64,000 nucleotides of DNA from Candidimonas nitroreducens (GCF_002209565.1 NZ_NJIH01000007.1:186001-250000), one strand, 5' to 3'; shown: positions 30,099-38,784, counted from the first letter of the stretch. Notes: generated by a model not told the origin, from the sequence alone. A program made the numbers and translations.

Positions 30099-30419
30099 GC
30101 ATTTCTCCCGCCTAGGCGGGCCCGAGGCGCCGTTTGTCCGGTCTGTAAACCGGGCAAACGGCGCTCGCAGCCCGCGTGGATCATGCTGTAAATATAGGGG
30201 CAATGCCCCAGTTCCGGTAGCCCCGGAAATCCAGTTTCAGCGTTCCATGGGTAGAACAATCCAGGGCGCGAAAAACACGAAAATCGATGAATTCCAGCTA
30301 TGCAATTCGCACTCCGATTCATCGATGACCCCTAGAGCCCGGACTACGCATAGCATTCGGCAAACTGCGCCGCATGGCCTGCGGCGCATCCCCGACATCC
30401 ATCACCAAGGAAACCCTCC
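30099..30419. promoter_or_regulatory. Dyad-rich divergent control region, pirin / PEP-mutase-like gene
   Basis: This 321-base gap has no gene but several inverted repeats. A long hairpin at 30127-30164 has a 10-bp outer stem (GCGCCGTTTG / CAAACGGCGC), one mismatch and a 5-bp inner stem around a 6-base loop; it would sit in the pirin mRNA leader. Another perfect 10-bp repeat, ATCGATGAAT (30283-30292) and ATTCATCGAT (30317-30326), lies nearer the + strand gene. Short dyads GGGGCAATGCCCC and TTCCGG/CCGGAA lie between. No regulator can be named. Confidence 0.5.
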
Positions 30420-31313
30420 ATGTCCGAGCGCCCCACCGCCACCTTCCGCAAGATGATTTCCGAACCAGGCTGCGTCATCCAGCCATCGATCTTCAGCCCG
30501 CTGTGCGCGCGGATAGCCGAGTCCGCCGGGCTCGAAGCCATAGGCCTGGGCGGCTACGCCATGGGGGCGCATACGGCGATCTCCGAGCCCCTGATGTCGC
30601 TGGAAGAAATTGCGCAGATCGTGCGCGGCGTACGCCAGGTCTCGTCGCTGCCGATCATGGTGGACGGCGGCGCGGGGTTCGGCGACCCAATGCACGTCAT
30701 GCGCACGGTACGGGTGCTGGAGCAGGCCGGCGCCTCGTCGATCCATCTGGAAGACCAATACTTTCCCAAGCGGGCACGCTACCACATGGGTGTCGAAGAG
30801 GTCGTGCCGATGGAAGAAATGGTGCAAAAAATCCATGCCGCCACCGAGGCCCGCAATGACGGCGATTTCGTCATCGTAGCCCGAACCGATGCCATGCGCA
30901 CGCATGGCTACGCCGAAGGCGTGAAACGCTGCAATGCCTACGTCGAGGCCGGCGCCGACATGATTATGATCTTCCCGGACAGCGACGCAGATACCGAAAA
31001 CGCAAGGCGCGACATTCCAGGCGCCCCTCTCATCTACGTGAACAGCACCGGCAATAAATTCAATCGCGGCGTATACAGCCGCCAGCAGTTGGACGACTGG
31101 GGCTACAAAATCCTGTATGACGCCATCAGCACCGTCAATGTGGTGGCACGCGCGCTCTTCGCGTACTACGGGCACCTGAGCCGCACGGGCGAGCACGGCC
31201 TGGACAATGCCGAAATGGTCGAGATCCGCGCCAACGTAGAGCGCACCATCGGGCTGGACGCGCTGTACAAGCTTGAACAGGCGACGCTAGGCGAGATCAA
31301 GATGTTCAAGTAG
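30420..31313 (+). CDS. Isocitrate lyase/PEP mutase superfamily protein with divergent active site
   Basis: A 297-residue TIM-barrel protein of the isocitrate lyase/PEP mutase group. The frame G-L-G-G-Y-A-M-G-A and H-L-E-D-Q-Y-F-P-K-R (about 109-118) are family-like. The usual D-x-D-x-G-x-G metal loop reads V-D-G-G-A-G-F-G (about 81-88), losing the second Asp. The lyase K-(K/R)-C-G-H loop reads K-R-A-R-Y-H, so there is no catalytic Cys. Lyase chemistry of the methylisocitrate type is therefore doubtful; decarboxylase, mutase or hydrolase activity is possible. The ATG follows AAGGAAA. Confidence 0.85.
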   Translation: MSERPTATFRKMISEPGCVIQPSIFSPLCARIAESAGLEAIGLGGYAMGAHTAISEPLMSLEEIAQIVRGVRQVSSLPIMVDGGAGFGDPMHVMRTVRVLEQAGASSIHLEDQYFPKRARYHMGVEEVVPMEEMVQKIHAATEARNDGDFVIVARTDAMRTHGYAEGVKRCNAYVEAGADMIMIFPDSDADTENARRDIPGAPLIYVNSTGNKFNRGVYSRQQLDDWGYKILYDAISTVNVVARALFAYYGHLSRTGEHGLDNAEMVEIRANVERTIGLDALYKLEQATLGEIKMFK

Positions 31314-31353
31314 CGGAGAATACTTCCCATATATATAGATATAGCCGCCATAT

Positions 31354-31383
31354 AGCCGCCGAGCGCGTCAGATACGGGCGGCT
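31354..31383. terminator. Weak hairpin between convergent genes
   Basis: AGCCGCC (31354-31360) and GGCGGCT (31377-31383) can pair around a 16-base loop in the 88-base gap between the PEP-mutase-like gene and the amidase gene. An extra copy of the left arm lies just before it. There is no T-run; the terminator role is tentative. Confidence 0.25.
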
Positions 31384-31401
31384 GTTGCTACAGATGCGAA
31401 C

Positions 31402-33072
31402 CTAAGCCAGCGACATCTGGTGTGCGAAAGACAATAATCGGGCTTCCGCCAGCGGCCGGCCGATCACTTGGGCACCGACCGGCATGCCGTTGGCATCCAC
31501 GCCAATAGGCATGGTCAATACTGGCAGGCCAAGATAGCTGAAGGGTCGCGTCAAACGGGTGATTTCAGTCACCACATTGAACACGCTGCCCTGTTTTTCC
31601 ATGTCGGCATCGACCCGCAATGGCACGGGAACAGGAATGGTCGGGCACAAAAGAATATCGGCATTCGACATCGGCCCCGCCAAAAACTCCAGAAGCACGC
31701 GGGCCCGAACCATCGTCGCCTCAAGGTAACGCACAGCGGGCATATGCAGGCCCGGCTCTGTGCGCGAGTAGACGGCCTGAGAATAGGCATCGGGATCGGC
31801 CCGCATCCACTGGCTGTGCAGTGTGGCCGCTTCAACCTTGGAAATAAGGTCACCCATCGCGTAGCAGGCTGACAACTGCGGAAAGCCGGTTTCCCGCACT
31901 GTGCCAAAAAGGCGTTCGACACGCTCGACGAAGGCACAAAAGATGGAGGAAATTTCAGGAGAACATGCATCCTTGCCCGCAAGTCCCAGCACCGCGACAC
32001 GGCTATGTTCAGCGGCAACATCCAACAAAGCGGGGTATTGCGGCACGGCCGCATCCAGTGAGGACGGATCTTCCGGGTCTAGCCCTGCCACCGCCTGCAA
32101 TACAAGCGCGCAGTCCTCGGCCGTGCGCGCCAAAGGGCCTACGCAGTCCAGCGAAAACGCCCGAGGAAAGCAGCCGCTACGCGAGATTCGTCCATAGGTA
32201 GGCTTCAAACCGAACAAACCATGTACGGACGCGGGTAGGCGTATAGATCCGCCCGTATCACTGCCCAAGGACGCAAAAACTGCGCCAGACGCCACCGCCG
32301 CCCCCGAACCACTGGAGGAACCACCCGATATCCGGCGAGGCTCCAGGGCGTTGCAGCAGTCGCCAAAAATGGGATTCTGCCCTGTTGGGCCGGCCACCAT
32401 TTCGTTCATGTTCAAAACGCCCACGGTAATCGCCCCTGCGGCATTCAACAAATGAATGGCACGGGCATCGAGGGCTGCGGGAATCGCAGGGCGGGCTCGA
32501 GATCCGATAGTGGCCGCATGGCCGTGGATTTCAAAGCAATCCTTATGCGCCAAAGGAATGCCGTGCAGGGCTCCGCGGCTCTGTCCACGCGCACGTTCCG
32601 CGTCGGCGGCCCGAGCCTGAGTCATTGCTTTTTCTGCCCATATATCGATGAAAGCATTCAGGCTAGGCTGGCATTCCGTAGCGCGAGCAATGGCTTTAGC
32701 CGTCAATTGCTCGGAGGTAACTTCGCCATCGGCAATCATTTTTGCCGCCTGCGACAGCGTCATATGCCCATTCATCGGCGCCTTTCTGACGACAAGGGGC
32801 TCTTGCACATCGCGGGGCAAAGCCGCATCGCCTCTATCTCGCTCATGCAGCAGCGTGCGCTGATAATCAGCCGGTTGGCTGTAGGGGCTGAGGCTGCCGG
32901 CATTGGCCCGAACCGCAGAGTTGAGGCGCTCCAGTTCGGCGGCGAGCATCGCGGGATCCGTACGAGACGGAACATCATGCAGGTGAGTCGTGCTTGTCGT
33001 CAGATACCTGGTAATGGTTCGCCTCACGGCGTCCTGTCCCTCTCGAACATCTGCGTCGGACGTTTGGGTCAT
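31402..33072 (-). CDS. Amidase-signature hydrolase with N-terminal extension
   Basis: A 556-residue amidase-signature enzyme. The Ser-cisSer-Lys machinery is visible: Lys177 (A-H-K-D-C-F), the Gly/Ser loop at 250-257 (G-G-S-S-S-G-S-G), and nucleophile Ser276 (D-T-G-G-S-I-R-L-P-A). About 100 residues precede the usual amidase start (near M-T-L-S-Q-A-A-K); they are Arg/Ala-rich with no family I can name, possibly a fused AtzG-like helper or interaction domain. The ATG at 33072 follows GGAG. With the isochorismatase-like and Bug genes upstream it forms a three-gene operon, suggesting hydrolysis of an imported amide. Confidence 0.93.
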   Translation of the reverse strand: MTQTSDADVREGQDAVRRTITRYLTTSTTHLHDVPSRTDPAMLAAELERLNSAVRANAGSLSPYSQPADYQRTLLHERDRGDAALPRDVQEPLVVRKAPMNGHMTLSQAAKMIADGEVTSEQLTAKAIARATECQPSLNAFIDIWAEKAMTQARAADAERARGQSRGALHGIPLAHKDCFEIHGHAATIGSRARPAIPAALDARAIHLLNAAGAITVGVLNMNEMVAGPTGQNPIFGDCCNALEPRRISGGSSSGSGAAVASGAVFASLGSDTGGSIRLPASVHGLFGLKPTYGRISRSGCFPRAFSLDCVGPLARTAEDCALVLQAVAGLDPEDPSSLDAAVPQYPALLDVAAEHSRVAVLGLAGKDACSPEISSIFCAFVERVERLFGTVRETGFPQLSACYAMGDLISKVEAATLHSQWMRADPDAYSQAVYSRTEPGLHMPAVRYLEATMVRARVLLEFLAGPMSNADILLCPTIPVPVPLRVDADMEKQGSVFNVVTEITRLTRPFSYLGLPVLTMPIGVDANGMPVGAQVIGRPLAEARLLSFAHQMSLA

Positions 33073-33127
33073 GCTTGCTCCATCAATGCCGGGGCCTTGA
33101 TTCCCGGCCTGCTACCCTTATTTCGCT

Positions 33128-33826
33128 CTAAGACAAGGCCTTACCGCCTGGAATTCCATCCAAGTACTGGACAACGTCGGCACTGGACACGACATCGGCA
33201 AACTGCCTGTCCATGTCAAACAATGATATGGCGTGGGAAATTGGAATTCGATCGAACACGCCTTCCCGCACGACAATCGTACGAAAATTATGGGATGACG
33301 CATCAAAGACGGTTGCCCGCACACAATTGCTGGTCGAGCCACCCACAATGATGAGGGTGTCGATCCCTCGCTCGACCAGATAGCCCAGCAAGGGCGTGCC
33401 ATGGAACGCGCTAGGTTTCTTCTTGACAAAAACAATATCACTGGAGCCCGCTTCCAGATCAGGCAGAAGTTCAGCCCCCTTGCTGCCTGCCAAGCACCAG
33501 TTTTCTGTATCAAGCAAATCGCGTTTGCGGCGATATACACCCATGTCTTTTCCGCTCGGATCAAGTTCGAACGCAGCAAAAAAACATGGCACTTTCCGAG
33601 CTCTTGCTGCACGCAAGACTCGCTGTATATGCGGAATGGCCGCAAAGCCAGCCTCGCCGCTGTTCGAGGGCCAATCCATAAGAGCATCGGCCTCGCCGAT
33701 CATGAACTTTTGAACATCAATAACGACCACCGCCGGCCTGGAACCAAACCCCATCCGGCGCCCGAACTTGGCGCGCCGGATGACAGCGAGATCGGCGTCC
33801 GACAAGTACACATCCCACGGATTCAT
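33128..33826 (-). CDS. Isochorismatase-like cysteine hydrolase
   Basis: A 232-residue hydrolase. The Asp-Lys-Cys triad of the family is present: Asp37 (V-V-V-I-D-V-Q), a Lys in the K-K-K-P-S-A-F segment (135-137), and Cys168 (S-T-S-N-C-V-R), with the cis-peptide G-G before it. Relatives include N-carbamoylsarcosine amidase, maleamate amidase and nicotinamidase. The ATG at 33826 follows AGGGAG. It sits between Bug and amidase genes, so two amide or ureido hydrolysis steps in one pathway are plausible. Confidence 0.9.
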   Translation of the reverse strand: MNPWDVYLSDADLAVIRRAKFGRRMGFGSRPAVVVIDVQKFMIGEADALMDWPSNSGEAGFAAIPHIQRVLRAARARKVPCFFAAFELDPSGKDMGVYRRKRDLLDTENWCLAGSKGAELLPDLEAGSSDIVFVKKKPSAFHGTPLLGYLVERGIDTLIIVGGSTSNCVRATVFDASSHNFRTIVVREGVFDRIPISHAISLFDMDRQFADVVSSADVVQYLDGIPGGKALS

Positions 33827-33903
33827 GAGTCTCCCTTCATTGAGCACTACGTGCCCGCATAGCTGTGTCGAAGAGCCCGTGCCTTCTATCAATCAACGCC
33901 CGC

Positions 33904-34920
33904 TCATTTGCCAGCGATATTGATGCCGCTACGCTGGGCAGTCTGGGTAAATATTTTCACATCCTGCTTGAGCTGCGCCATGAACTCGGTTCGGCTGGCA
34001 GGAGAAGACTTGGCCCCCAGGGCGGACAGAAATTTTTTGAACTCGGGAAGTGCGACGATGCGGCTTACTTCCTTATTCATCTTGTCCAGGATCGGATCAG
34101 GCGTGCCACTCGGCGCAAACAGCCCCCACCAGACGGTCTCTTCATAGTCCAGGCCTGTAGCCTCACGCACCGTAGGCACGGAAGCAAACTCCGGCTCGCG
34201 CGCGCGGCCCGTAAATGCCAGCTTCGGCAGCGTAGCCGCCGGCGTGCCCGTAATCGAAGCTAGTGTGGTGATTATGAAATCCAGTCTTCCCGCAACCAAA
34301 TCTATCTGGGCCGGCCCTATGCCCTTATAGCCAACCGGCTGCATTTTGATGCCCGCCAGAGAACTGAAAAGTTCGGTCAGCAAATGGCCACTGTCGCCAA
34401 TTCCCGTCGTTCCATAGTTGATCTTGCCGGGATGGGCTTTGGCGTACTTTATGAAGTCGGGCAAGGTCTTGGCGGGGAATCCATTGCGCGTCAGCATCAC
34501 AAACGGCGCATCGGCGACCCGTGCTACGGCATCAAAGTCCTTCAAGGTGTCATATGGTGGATTCTGCGTAGCGGCGCTGGTAGCCAGCGTTGCCGACACG
34601 AACAAGTAGGTATAGCCGTCCGGGGCCGAATGAGCGACCACAGCCGACCCCACCACCCCTGCGGCACCGCCCTTGTTCTCCACCAAGACGCTCTGCCCGA
34701 GCGCCACCGATAATTCATGAGCCAGGCGGCGGGCAATAACATCATTACTCCCTCCTGCAGCAAACGGCACCACAATGCGAATAGGCCTATCCGGCCAACT
34801 TCCTGCAGCACTCGCATTTACCGGCAATACGAAAAACAAGTACGAAATTATTGCGGCAAGCACGAGTAACACCCTGTGCATGCTTTTACCCGTACGGCCC
34901 GCCACACGTCTATTTATCAT
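33904..34920 (-). CDS. Bug-type periplasmic solute-binding protein
   Basis: A 338-residue exported protein with a signal peptide (hydrophobic V-L-L-V-L-A-A-I-I-S-Y-L-F-F-V-L, cut near N-A-S-A-A) and Bug landmarks W-P-D-R-P-I-R-I-V-V-P-F-A-A-G-G and V-E-N-K-G-G-A-A-G. It is the first gene of the Bug, isochorismatase-like, amidase operon and is likely to bind that pathway's substrate. The chosen ATG follows GGAGG; a second in-frame ATG just before the hydrophobic core is possible. Confidence 0.92.
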   Translation of the reverse strand: MINRRVAGRTGKSMHRVLLVLAAIISYLFFVLPVNASAAGSWPDRPIRIVVPFAAGGSNDVIARRLAHELSVALGQSVLVENKGGAAGVVGSAVVAHSAPDGYTYLFVSATLATSAATQNPPYDTLKDFDAVARVADAPFVMLTRNGFPAKTLPDFIKYAKAHPGKINYGTTGIGDSGHLLTELFSSLAGIKMQPVGYKGIGPAQIDLVAGRLDFIITTLASITGTPAATLPKLAFTGRAREPEFASVPTVREATGLDYEETVWWGLFAPSGTPDPILDKMNKEVSRIVALPEFKKFLSALGAKSSPASRTEFMAQLKQDVKIFTQTAQRSGINIAGK

Positions 34921-35048
34921 CGTTCGCTCCTCCATACCCAAGTACTGTTGGCGCCAACACGCACTAGATGGCATTTCGACCGTTCTCAGCAGCGAAATAT
35001 CAAATCCGATTCCACAGCCATGTCAGCTCAGATAGCTAATATATATAG

Positions 35049-35064
35049 CGATGTAATTATATCT
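35049..35064. promoter_or_regulatory. Operator candidate, TGATATAATRAYATCA type (copy 1)
   Basis: Read on the minus strand, this site is AGATATAATTACATCG. It shares the GATATAAT and ACATC core with the two other copies at 35316 and 38689. It lies about 130 bases upstream of the Bug gene that heads the amidase operon. The GntR/HutC regulator at 38785 is the likely binder because one copy sits next to its own gene. Confidence 0.45.
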
Positions 35065-35315
35065 ATGCAAGTTACCGAAATCAAGGCACTGTTAGCCAGC
35101 CAAATTACCTGCCTGCTTCGAGCCACCATCACAGAAAGCCTCAGGCACGCACAAGGCCGCTGCAGCATCACTCACGATGCCCGATATACGCCATGTTTCC
35201 AGCAATTTTCCCTTCGGACTGCAAAGTTGCGGAGCCGCTTGCCTGTAGCCAAAAACCTGGAATGCCTGTCAAATCGATCCGTGCAGTTTGTTATATTTCT
35301 TATTTTTTGATTTTT

Positions 35316-35331
35316 TGATATAATAACATCA
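35316..35331. promoter_or_regulatory. Operator candidate, TGATATAATRAYATCA type (copy 2)
   Basis: The site TGATATAATAACATCA matches the copy at 38689 at 14 of 16 positions and keeps the near-palindromic half sites TGATAT and ACATCA. It lies about 400 bases upstream of the Bug start and about 100 bases past the LysR stop. Confidence 0.5.
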
Positions 35332-35434
35332 CTATAATTAAAGCCAAACACCACTCAACGAAGGAATTGATAACCGCTCAGGCAGCCGAGCCCGATGGCA
35401 CGGCACGCAGAATCGCGAAGTTTTACCGACGCGC

Positions 35435-36343
35435 TTACAAGCCACGAAAAATCGCCTCTGCTTCGCCCTTGATGAGGGCGGCAGTGTGGCGTTTGATCGG
35501 ATCCCTGGACACGTCCCTGCAGGTGACCAGCACAATGCGCCGTTCGGCACGAATAGGCGCGTGCGGCAGCTCCTGCAGCATGCCGGCAAAACGGCCGGCC
35601 TGCAGGCTGAGCCGCGATGTAAAAGCGAGTAATTGGGACGTACCCACCAGCCCCGGCGCAGCAAGCACCGAGTTAACCTCGATGCGGCAAGAAGGCTGGG
35701 GCAGGCCCTGGGCTAAAAAGAGGTCGTTCAGATGCCGGCGCACCTGAGACCGCTCGTCCGGCAGCACCCAATCATAATCGCACAAGTCAGCATGTCGAAC
35801 CTGCGGGACGACCAACAGCGGATGGTCGGCCGCGCACGCCACGACGAGCGAGTCGTCCAGCAAGTGAGTGACCACCGCATCGCCGACCGGCGTGTCCGGC
35901 GCGGGCACCACGGCCATATCGATCTCGCCGGCGGCAATGTCGACGCAAAGCTGGCGGCTTTCGCGTATACGTAGATCCAGCACCAGCCCTGGAGCATCCC
36001 GGCGCGAGGCAGCCGCGATGCGTGGGAACAAAGACTCGGCCACGAGCGGCGATGCGCCGAGCCTGACGCGAGCCGCCTCGCCCCGGGCCTCGCGCTGTAC
36101 GTCCCGGATAGTCTGCTGCAGGCTGGAATCGACGATGCGCGCCCGGGCGAGCAACAACTTGCCCGCCGCCGTCAACCGAAGGCGGCGGCCGTCCGGAGCA
36201 AACAGCTTGCCGTCGATTTCGCTTTCCAGGCGCCTGATGCTTTTCGTGATGGCCGGCTGCGTCAGCCGCAGGCTTTCGGCCGCCAGGCCGAGATGGCCGT
36301 ACTCGGCGGCGGCACGAAAGTAGCGCAGGTCGCGAATGTCCAT
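35435..36343 (-). CDS. LysR-family transcriptional regulator
   Basis: A 302-residue LysR regulator. The N-terminal helix-turn-helix is clear (D-L-R-Y-F-R-A-A-A-E-Y-G-H-L-G-L-A-A-E-S-L-R-L-T-Q). The C-terminal part is a periplasmic-binding-like sensor domain. The ATG at 36343 is preferred over a TTG at 36358 that would overlap the dioxygenase gene and lacks a spaced ribosome binding site. It is co-directional with and directly downstream of the TauD-like gene, so it may be part of that operon, which is less common than divergent placement for this family. Confidence 0.93.
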   Translation of the reverse strand: MDIRDLRYFRAAAEYGHLGLAAESLRLTQPAITKSIRRLESEIDGKLFAPDGRRLRLTAAGKLLLARARIVDSSLQQTIRDVQREARGEAARVRLGASPLVAESLFPRIAAASRRDAPGLVLDLRIRESRQLCVDIAAGEIDMAVVPAPDTPVGDAVVTHLLDDSLVVACAADHPLLVVPQVRHADLCDYDWVLPDERSQVRRHLNDLFLAQGLPQPSCRIEVNSVLAAPGLVGTSQLLAFTSRLSLQAGRFAGMLQELPHAPIRAERRIVLVTCRDVSRDPIKRHTAALIKGEAEAIFRGL

Positions 36344-36354
36344 CGCAATGCGAT

Positions 36355-37437
36355 TCAATCCACCATGCGCGCGGCGGTATTTTCCTTGAGGCGCTCGTCA
36401 TGGATCGAGGGCATCTCGGTAAACGGCTTACGGTGCAAGGACCACAAGCGCATGTCTTCGTCGGTATGGAATACCTGCCGCGGCGGCATGGGATCCCAGT
36501 CCTTGGCGCGTATCCAGATGCGCATCAGATGCCGGCGCCGCTCGAGTTCCGGGTAGTCTTCGTAATCGGTGCGGCCATGTACCATGCTGCGATTGTTCAA
36601 GAACTGGATGTCCCCGTCCTTGAAGCCCATGTCCAGGAAGTGCTCGGGCATTGCGGCGACCTTGCGTACGCGATACAAGGCATCGGATTCCTCTTGCGTG
36701 TAGGGGCGCTGGCCGCTCTTCTCGCACAAACGCGCGTACCCCGTGGGCAGGTAGCACACGACGCGGCCATTCTGTTCGGTGAAGAACGGCACCCTGTCTT
36801 CGCTGTAGGTGCGGGTCGCATGGCGCCCGTCCTCGTCGGCCCGTTTCAGCCACAGCCCATCGCATAGAATGCGGAAATATTCCGGATAGTGCTCGGCCAT
36901 ATAGTTGTGCACCGCCAGCGCGCTGGAGATGCGGCTGGCGCCGCCGGTCTTGGCCGTGCGCAGACACATCAAGCCGATGATGTCGCAGGAGTCCGTGTGC
37001 ATCAATTGCCCGCCCCCTTTGCGATAGCCCCGCGACTTAGGCTCGAGGTCGCTGACGTCCATCACGTGGCCCATCATGTCGCCGAGATACGATTGGGTCA
37101 TCGGCCGGCCCATATAGGAAGACAGGCCGAAGTAGACCAGCGCCATCTCGTCGTCGCTGTAGCGCGCACGCGGCAGCCCGCGCAGCATCAGGAAGCCCGC
37201 CCCGTCCTGCAGGCGATGCGGCAGCCCGCGCATCAGCGCACCGACCTTGTCCAAGGGGAAGTTATCCGGCGTGATATCCGGGAAGTCGACCTTGCCCAGC
37301 GACTTCAAGTGTTTCAACGCCGCATCGATTTCCTCGACCTCTGCGGGCGACAGCACGTGCAGGCCGTGTTCCTGCCAATCGATATCGGGCCCCTTCCATA
37401 CCGCCGGCCCTTGCAACTGAGTTCCAAGCAACGCCAT
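36355..37437 (-). CDS. TauD/TfdA-type Fe(II)/2-oxoglutarate dioxygenase
   Basis: A 360-residue oxygenase of the TauD/TfdA or CsiD-like fold. The iron facial triad is visible as His147 and Asp149 (L-M-H-T-D-S) and distal His287 (S-M-V-H-G-R-T); Arg306 is a good 2-oxoglutarate ligand. It would hydroxylate a carboxylate or amine substrate. The gene is fused by coupling to the CoA-transferase: that gene's TAA is immediately followed by this ATG, with AAGGAG inside the upstream coding end. Confidence 0.9.
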   Translation of the reverse strand: MALLGTQLQGPAVWKGPDIDWQEHGLHVLSPAEVEEIDAALKHLKSLGKVDFPDITPDNFPLDKVGALMRGLPHRLQDGAGFLMLRGLPRARYSDDEMALVYFGLSSYMGRPMTQSYLGDMMGHVMDVSDLEPKSRGYRKGGGQLMHTDSCDIIGLMCLRTAKTGGASRISSALAVHNYMAEHYPEYFRILCDGLWLKRADEDGRHATRTYSEDRVPFFTEQNGRVVCYLPTGYARLCEKSGQRPYTQEESDALYRVRKVAAMPEHFLDMGFKDGDIQFLNNRSMVHGRTDYEDYPELERRRHLMRIWIRAKDWDPMPPRQVFHTDEDMRLWSLHRKPFTEMPSIHDERLKENTAARMVD

Positions 37438-38667
37438 TTATCTCTCCTTGTTTGCGCAGACCACGTTTCCGGCCTGCAAAGCCTTGAATGCGTCCTGGCC
37501 GACGATAGGCGCCAGGATTTCCTCGTTATGTTCCCCGATGTGGGGCGCGCGATATCTGAAGGTTCCCGGGTCGCGGGCAAAACGTGGCGTGATGTTGTGC
37601 ATGAGCTGCTGCTTCTGGCTTTCCGGCAGGCGCACGAACACTTCCCGTTCCCGCACGTACTCGTCTTCGATCAAGTCGCTCGCGTCATAAACGGGCCCGG
37701 CGGTCACGCCCTCGCGATCGAACAGCGCCAACGCCTCGGCGAAACGCTGTTTGGCGAACCACTCGGCCACCAGCCCGTCGATGTACTCGACATGCCGCAG
37801 CCGGCCCCGTGCAGTGCTGTATTCGGGATTCTCGATGATGTCGCTGTGGCCTATCAGCGTGAAGAAGCGCCTGGCCATGGTCTCTGTCGAGGTGGAAAGG
37901 CAGATCCACTTGCCGTCCGCCGTCTTGTATACATTGCGCGGCGCCGTCGTGTTCGAGCGGCTGCCGGTGCGGGCCTTGAGCTTGCCGGTCAGCTCATAGG
38001 CGCCGACCTGCGGCCCGAGCACCGATACCGTGGGCTCGAACAGCGACAGATCGATGATTTCCCCGCCCTTGCCGTTGACCCGCATGTTCCACAAGGCGGT
38101 CATGGTTGCGCCGAAGCCGTACAGGCCGCTGACCATGTCCCCCAGGAAAATGGGGGGCAGCACCGGCTCGCGGTCGCTGAAACCGTTGATGGCCGCAAAG
38201 CCGGTATAGCCTTCCACGAGCGTGCCAAAACCCGGCTTGGTTCTGTACGGGCCGGACTGCCCCCATCCCGTGATCCGCACAATGACGATGTTGGGGTTGA
38301 TGGCATGGATGACATCCGGCGCCAGCCCCATGTTTTCGAGCGTGCCGGAACGAAACGACTCGACGAACACGTCGACCGTCGGCAGCACTTTCTTCAGCAG
38401 CGGAAGCGCTTCGGGGTGGCGGAAATCCAGGCTCACACTGCGCTTGTTGCGGCAATACGTGTTCCACCACGTGTCGTAGCCGTCACTGCGGAAGTTGCGC
38501 AGCGAGTCGCCGCCGGGCGGCTCGACCTTGATTACGTCTGCGCCGAAATCGGCCAATTGCAGTGTCAACACATTGCCCGCCACCAGGCGCGAGAGATCCA
38601 GCACCCGGATGCCGGCCAGCGGGCCCTTGGCGCCCGCCTCGAACTGGACATGAGGAAAGTCTTTCAT
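37438..38667 (-). CDS. Class III CoA-transferase (CaiB/BaiF/Frc)
   Basis: A 409-residue class III CoA-transferase. Landmarks: L-D-L-S-R-L-V-A-G-N, K-V-E-P-P-G-G-D, R-N-K-R-S-V-S-L-D and the nucleophile Asp177 (I-F-L-G-D-M-V-S-G). It is the first gene of the CoA-transferase, TauD-like, LysR unit and faces away from the GntR regulator. The ATG at 38667 has only a weak ribosome binding site. The acid activated is unknown; a carnitine- or gamma-butyrobetaine-like substrate would fit a TauD neighbour, but this is speculative. Confidence 0.93.
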   Translation of the reverse strand: MKDFPHVQFEAGAKGPLAGIRVLDLSRLVAGNVLTLQLADFGADVIKVEPPGGDSLRNFRSDGYDTWWNTYCRNKRSVSLDFRHPEALPLLKKVLPTVDVFVESFRSGTLENMGLAPDVIHAINPNIVIVRITGWGQSGPYRTKPGFGTLVEGYTGFAAINGFSDREPVLPPIFLGDMVSGLYGFGATMTALWNMRVNGKGGEIIDLSLFEPTVSVLGPQVGAYELTGKLKARTGSRSNTTAPRNVYKTADGKWICLSTSTETMARRFFTLIGHSDIIENPEYSTARGRLRHVEYIDGLVAEWFAKQRFAEALALFDREGVTAGPVYDASDLIEDEYVREREVFVRLPESQKQQLMHNITPRFARDPGTFRYRAPHIGEHNEEILAPIVGQDAFKALQAGNVVCANKER

Positions 38668-38688
38668 TTTATTCAGTGCAGCCTTAAT

Positions 38689-38704
38689 TGATATAATGAT
38701 ATCA
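38689..38704. promoter_or_regulatory. Operator candidate, TGATATAATGATATCA (copy 3, best palindrome)
   Basis: TGATAT-AATG-ATATCA is a perfect 6-bp inverted repeat around a 4-base spacer. It lies in the 117-base divergent gap, 22 bases before the CoA-transferase start and about 80 before the GntR start. Two similar sites lie upstream of the Bug/amidase operon. The position suits repression by the adjacent GntR protein. Confidence 0.55.
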
Positions 38705-38784
38705 TGCTTTTATAAAACAAAACCATTACAGAAGCCCAGCAGCATGGCGATATTGGTTAACATTCTCACAAGTCATAAAAAACC

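Larger units (their letters stand above)
34921..35434. promoter_or_regulatory. Long AT-rich control region upstream of the Bug/amidase operon
   Basis: This 514-base gap between the LysR stop and the Bug start holds no gene that I can support. It is AT-rich in two blocks, near 35030-35070 and 35288-35345. Each block carries one copy of the 16-bp operator-like repeat described separately. The left block also has the dyad GCTA-N7-TAGC. Promoter elements for the minus-strand operon probably lie here, but I cannot place -35 and -10 boxes with confidence. Confidence 0.5.

Noticed and set aside
30420-31313. Assignment as methylisocitrate lyase (prpB)
   Set aside because: The catalytic Cys loop and part of the metal loop are missing, and no prpC/prpD-type neighbours lie in the same unit.
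36889-38691. 600-codon + strand frame opposite the dioxygenase and CoA-transferase genes
   Set aside because: It spans two genes and their junction on the opposite strand and shows no recognisable domain.
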